Shown here piece after piece: positions 62,401-64,000 of a stretch of DNA of 64,000 nucleotides. How positions within the stretch are numbered: the stretch's first letter is position 1; the number at the start of each line of letters is the position of its first letter. The notes under the pieces are model-generated. The model was not told where the DNA came from and did no database searches. It was given only the letters and a program-made list of their open reading frames with translations. Source of the stretch: JBGPLJ01 sp035644395 (GTDB lineage Bacteria; Pseudomonadota; Gammaproteobacteria; Steroidobacterales; Steroidobacteraceae); NCBI GenBank assembly GCA_035644395.1, contig DASQOR010000028.1, positions 214,178-278,177 on the forward strand, read 5' to 3'. Position numbers and translations under genes: made by a program.

Positions 62401-63429
62401 TCAGCCCTGCAGTCGCTGCGCGAGCTGTGCGCGCAGTTCCGCAGCGCGCTCCGGCGAGATGTCGCCGAGAATTCCGCGCCGGAATTCCGGAATGTGGGCG
62501 CTCACCTCGTCCTGCGAACCGAAGACGTAGTGTTCGAAGATCGCGCCCCACGCCTTGCGCGTCTCGGGCGGCAGATGGCGCAGGTTCAGGATGCTGTGCA
62601 TGAGGGCATCGAACGCCGAATCCGTGCGCGTCTTCTCTCCCACCGCACCATGCCACCAGTAGTTCACGAGCAGATTGAACGGCTCGAGCGACTCGACGTG
62701 ATGCCACCAGGTGGGCGGAATGTAGATTGCATCCCCCGGACCGAGTTCGGCCGTGACAGCGGCCCCGAGTGCGTGCCGAAACTTCGGAAAGCGCACGAAG
62801 TCCGGCTGGTGCAGAGACGGCAGGCTCATGGGTGCGCCGGTCGGCGCGAAATCGAGCGGACCGATGTAGAGGTTGCCGATCTCCTCGGGCGGGAAGAGCG
62901 TGAAGCGCCGCCGGCCGGCAACGACGCAGGCGATGTTGTTCCATTCGTCGAAGTGCGCGGGCGTCGTGATGGCGTTGCCGAGCCAGATCCGCGGCAGCAC
63001 GGACTCATCGAGCAGCGTCAACCGGTTCTCGAGCGCGAATCCCGGCACTGCATCCCGGATCAGCGCGCTTTGCGCAGCAACGGCCGGCGGATTCTGGAAC
63101 TTCGAATAGCGCAGCACCTGGTCTGCGACGGCGGAGATCGGCAGGCGATTCCTGACGAAATTGAAACCCTTCATGGATTCGTCGTAGTGGATCCGTCCGG
63201 CGACCTCGGGCGGCGTCATGATTGCGTCGACCGGCGCGCCCGTGTCGAAGCCTTGCAGGTAGGCGACGAGCGATTCGCGTGACTCGAGGCCGCGACGCAC
63301 GGCCGGCCAGTGCCGCACGTGCCCGCGAAACACCGCTGGGCGCCCGCGCGGGATCACGTCGCCGCCGATGGCGGCATCGTCGAGACCGGCGAATTCCACG
63401 ATGCGGTTCGGAGTGGTGCTTGCGGTCAT
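62401..63429 (-). CDS. Cupin-like (JmjC-type) protein, possible 2-oxoglutarate/Fe(II) hydroxylase
   Basis: A 342-residue protein of the cupin_8/JmjC group. RPAVFRGHVRHWPAV is the typical start, AHFDEWNNIACVV gives the HxD iron pair, RRRFTLFPPEE the cofactor strand, and GDAIYIPPTWWHHVESL the last His. Family members hydroxylate proteins or small molecules with 2-oxoglutarate and oxygen, and many are uncharacterised. ATG 63429 (MTASTTPNRIV) is the start; the frame is open far upstream into the insertion element but that part is not conserved. The substrate is unknown. Confidence 0.82.
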   Translation of the reverse strand: MTASTTPNRIVEFAGLDDAAIGGDVIPRGRPAVFRGHVRHWPAVRRGLESRESLVAYLQGFDTGAPVDAIMTPPEVAGRIHYDESMKGFNFVRNRLPISAVADQVLRYSKFQNPPAVAAQSALIRDAVPGFALENRLTLLDESVLPRIWLGNAITTPAHFDEWNNIACVVAGRRRFTLFPPEEIGNLYIGPLDFAPTGAPMSLPSLHQPDFVRFPKFRHALGAAVTAELGPGDAIYIPPTWWHHVESLEPFNLLVNYWWHGAVGEKTRTDSAFDALMHSILNLRHLPPETRKAWGAIFEHYVFGSQDEVSAHIPEFRRGILGDISPERAAELRAQLAQRLQG

Positions 63430-63477
63430 GGATTGCGGGGTCGTGCGATCCGGGCGCGCCGGGCCAGGCGTGACCTT

Positions 63478-63520
63478 TCGGGCAGATAGGTTACACATCA
63501 TTCCGGACACATAGGTAACA
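63478..63520. repeat. Two imperfect 18-base motifs at the IS boundary
   Basis: Read on the minus strand, 63520-63503 is TGTTACCTATGTGTCCGG and 63495-63478 is TGTAACCTATCTGCCCGA; they agree at most positions. Repeats of the TGTnACCTATnTG kind are common at the ends of this IS481 group, as I recall. They probably mark the subterminal region of the element. The exact outer end and target duplication could not be fixed. Confidence 0.5.
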
Positions 63521-63546
63521 CTTTTGGGCATTTGCGGGAGACGCAA

Positions 63547-64000
63547 ATGCCGTGGCAGGAGTGTTACAAAATGGATGAAAGGCTTCGATTTGTTGCCCGA
63601 TTGCTCGAGGGCGAGAAGATGGCGGTGCTGTGCCGGGAGTTCGATGTCTCGCGCAAGACCGGCCACAAGATCTTCAATCGCTACAAGGAGTGCGGCCTGG
63701 AAGGCCTGACCGACCGGAGTCGGCGCCCCTACCGGCAGGCGAACCGCCTGCCGTTCCAGGTCGAGACGCTGATCGTGCAGCTGAAGAAGGAACATCCCCA
63801 TTGGGGCGCGCCGAAGATCCGCGAGAAGATCCGGCGCCGGCATAGCGAGATCACGCTGCCCGCGATCAGCACCGTGCACGCGGTGCTCGATCGCCATGGG
63901 CTCGTCACTCGAGGCCGCAAAGCCCGCTACCACGCGCAAGGGACGGGTCTCTCGAAGCCCACGCGAGCGAACGATCTCTGGTGCGCGGACTACAAGGGGG
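63547..64000 (+). CDS. IS481-family transposase, 5' part
   Basis: An open frame from ATG 63547 runs to the window edge (151 codons, no stop), so the gene is partial here for lack of sequence, not known to be broken. MPWQECYKMDERLRFVARLL, FDVSRKTGHKIFNRYKECG (helix-turn-helix), LTDRSRRPYRQANRLPF and HWGAPKIREKIRRRH are typical of this group. ANDLWCADYKG at the end leads into the DDE catalytic core, with the first Asp at WCADYKG. GGGAGA lies before the ATG. Confidence 0.9.
   Translation, partial: MPWQECYKMDERLRFVARLLEGEKMAVLCREFDVSRKTGHKIFNRYKECGLEGLTDRSRRPYRQANRLPFQVETLIVQLKKEHPHWGAPKIREKIRRRHSEITLPAISTVHAVLDRHGLVTRGRKARYHAQGTGLSKPTRANDLWCADYKG

Larger units (their letters stand above)
63478..64000 (+). 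mobile_element. IS481-family insertion sequence, left part
   Basis: The region holds subterminal repeats followed by the 5' part of an IS481-type transposase and is cut by the window end. The left limit is approximate. It lies about 50 bases from the start codon of the cupin gene, so the insertion could affect that gene's promoter. Nothing else mobile is seen in the window. Confidence 0.7.

Overview
The window reads as chromosomal DNA of a GC-rich, free-living Gammaproteobacterium. Three things support this: a thrA-thrB-thrC operon whose ThrA is the fused aspartokinase/homoserine dehydrogenase, a fused CysN/CysC beside CysD, and the gene order yebC-ruvC-ruvA-ruvB-ybgC-tolQ-tolR-tolA-tolB-pal-cpoB-queE-queC-tRNA-Lys, which I recall from Pseudomonas. 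The exact lineage cannot be read from the sequence; a high-GC Xanthomonadales/Nevskiales/Steroidobacter-like background is only a guess. Genes are packed tightly, often with 4-bp ATGA or GTGA overlaps, and no stretch without a gene exceeds about 225 bases.

Layout, left to right. 1-7000: an M20 metallopeptidase, then (minus strand) the threonine operon thrABC with a NERD-domain gene coupled to its end. 7000-18200: an aerobic phenylacetate cluster, paaABCDE-G-I-K-Z plus an acyl-CoA dehydrogenase, divergent from its probable regulator paaX. A 13-bp inverted repeat lies between paaA and paaX. 18290-21120: cysD-cysNC for sulfate activation. 21120-28660: a homoprotocatechuate meta-cleavage cluster, hpaG1-G2-D-F-H-I-E. 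It is divergent from hpaR, which is coupled to a MetE-like gene, and two copies of a perfect palindrome sit between the two arms. 28650-36720: heterotetrameric sarcosine oxidase soxBDAG followed by a flavin monooxygenase-like gene and a PAP2 phosphatase, with a divergent MFS transporter. 36730-46240: tRNA-Lys(TTT), queuosine genes queC/queE, the Tol-Pal envelope machine, ruvCAB and yebC. 46370-52750: relA, a class I-like HMG-CoA reductase with a lipid acyltransferase, a DeaD-type helicase and yaiI. 52760-60100: sucA-sucB-lpd (2-oxoglutarate dehydrogenase) running into uup. 60270-64000: a small membrane protein, an RhlE-type helicase, a cupin/JmjC-like protein and the 5' part of an IS481-type transposase cut by the window edge.

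How the genes fit together. The paa and hpa clusters send aromatic carbon to the TCA cycle by two chemistries: CoA-thioester epoxidation, and extradiol cleavage to pyruvate plus succinic semialdehyde. The paa set lacks paaF, paaH and paaJ, and the hpa set lacks the hydroxylase hpaBC, so both depend on genes elsewhere. SoxBDAG would feed one-carbon units to folate and glycine. The right half is mostly conserved housekeeping.

I did not find a convincing new defence or mobile system. The observations most worth following are the HMG-CoA reductase/acyltransferase pair, an HpaF whose catalytic Pro1 is replaced by Ala, the duplicated palindromic operator at hpaR/hpaG, and the paaA/paaX inverted repeat.
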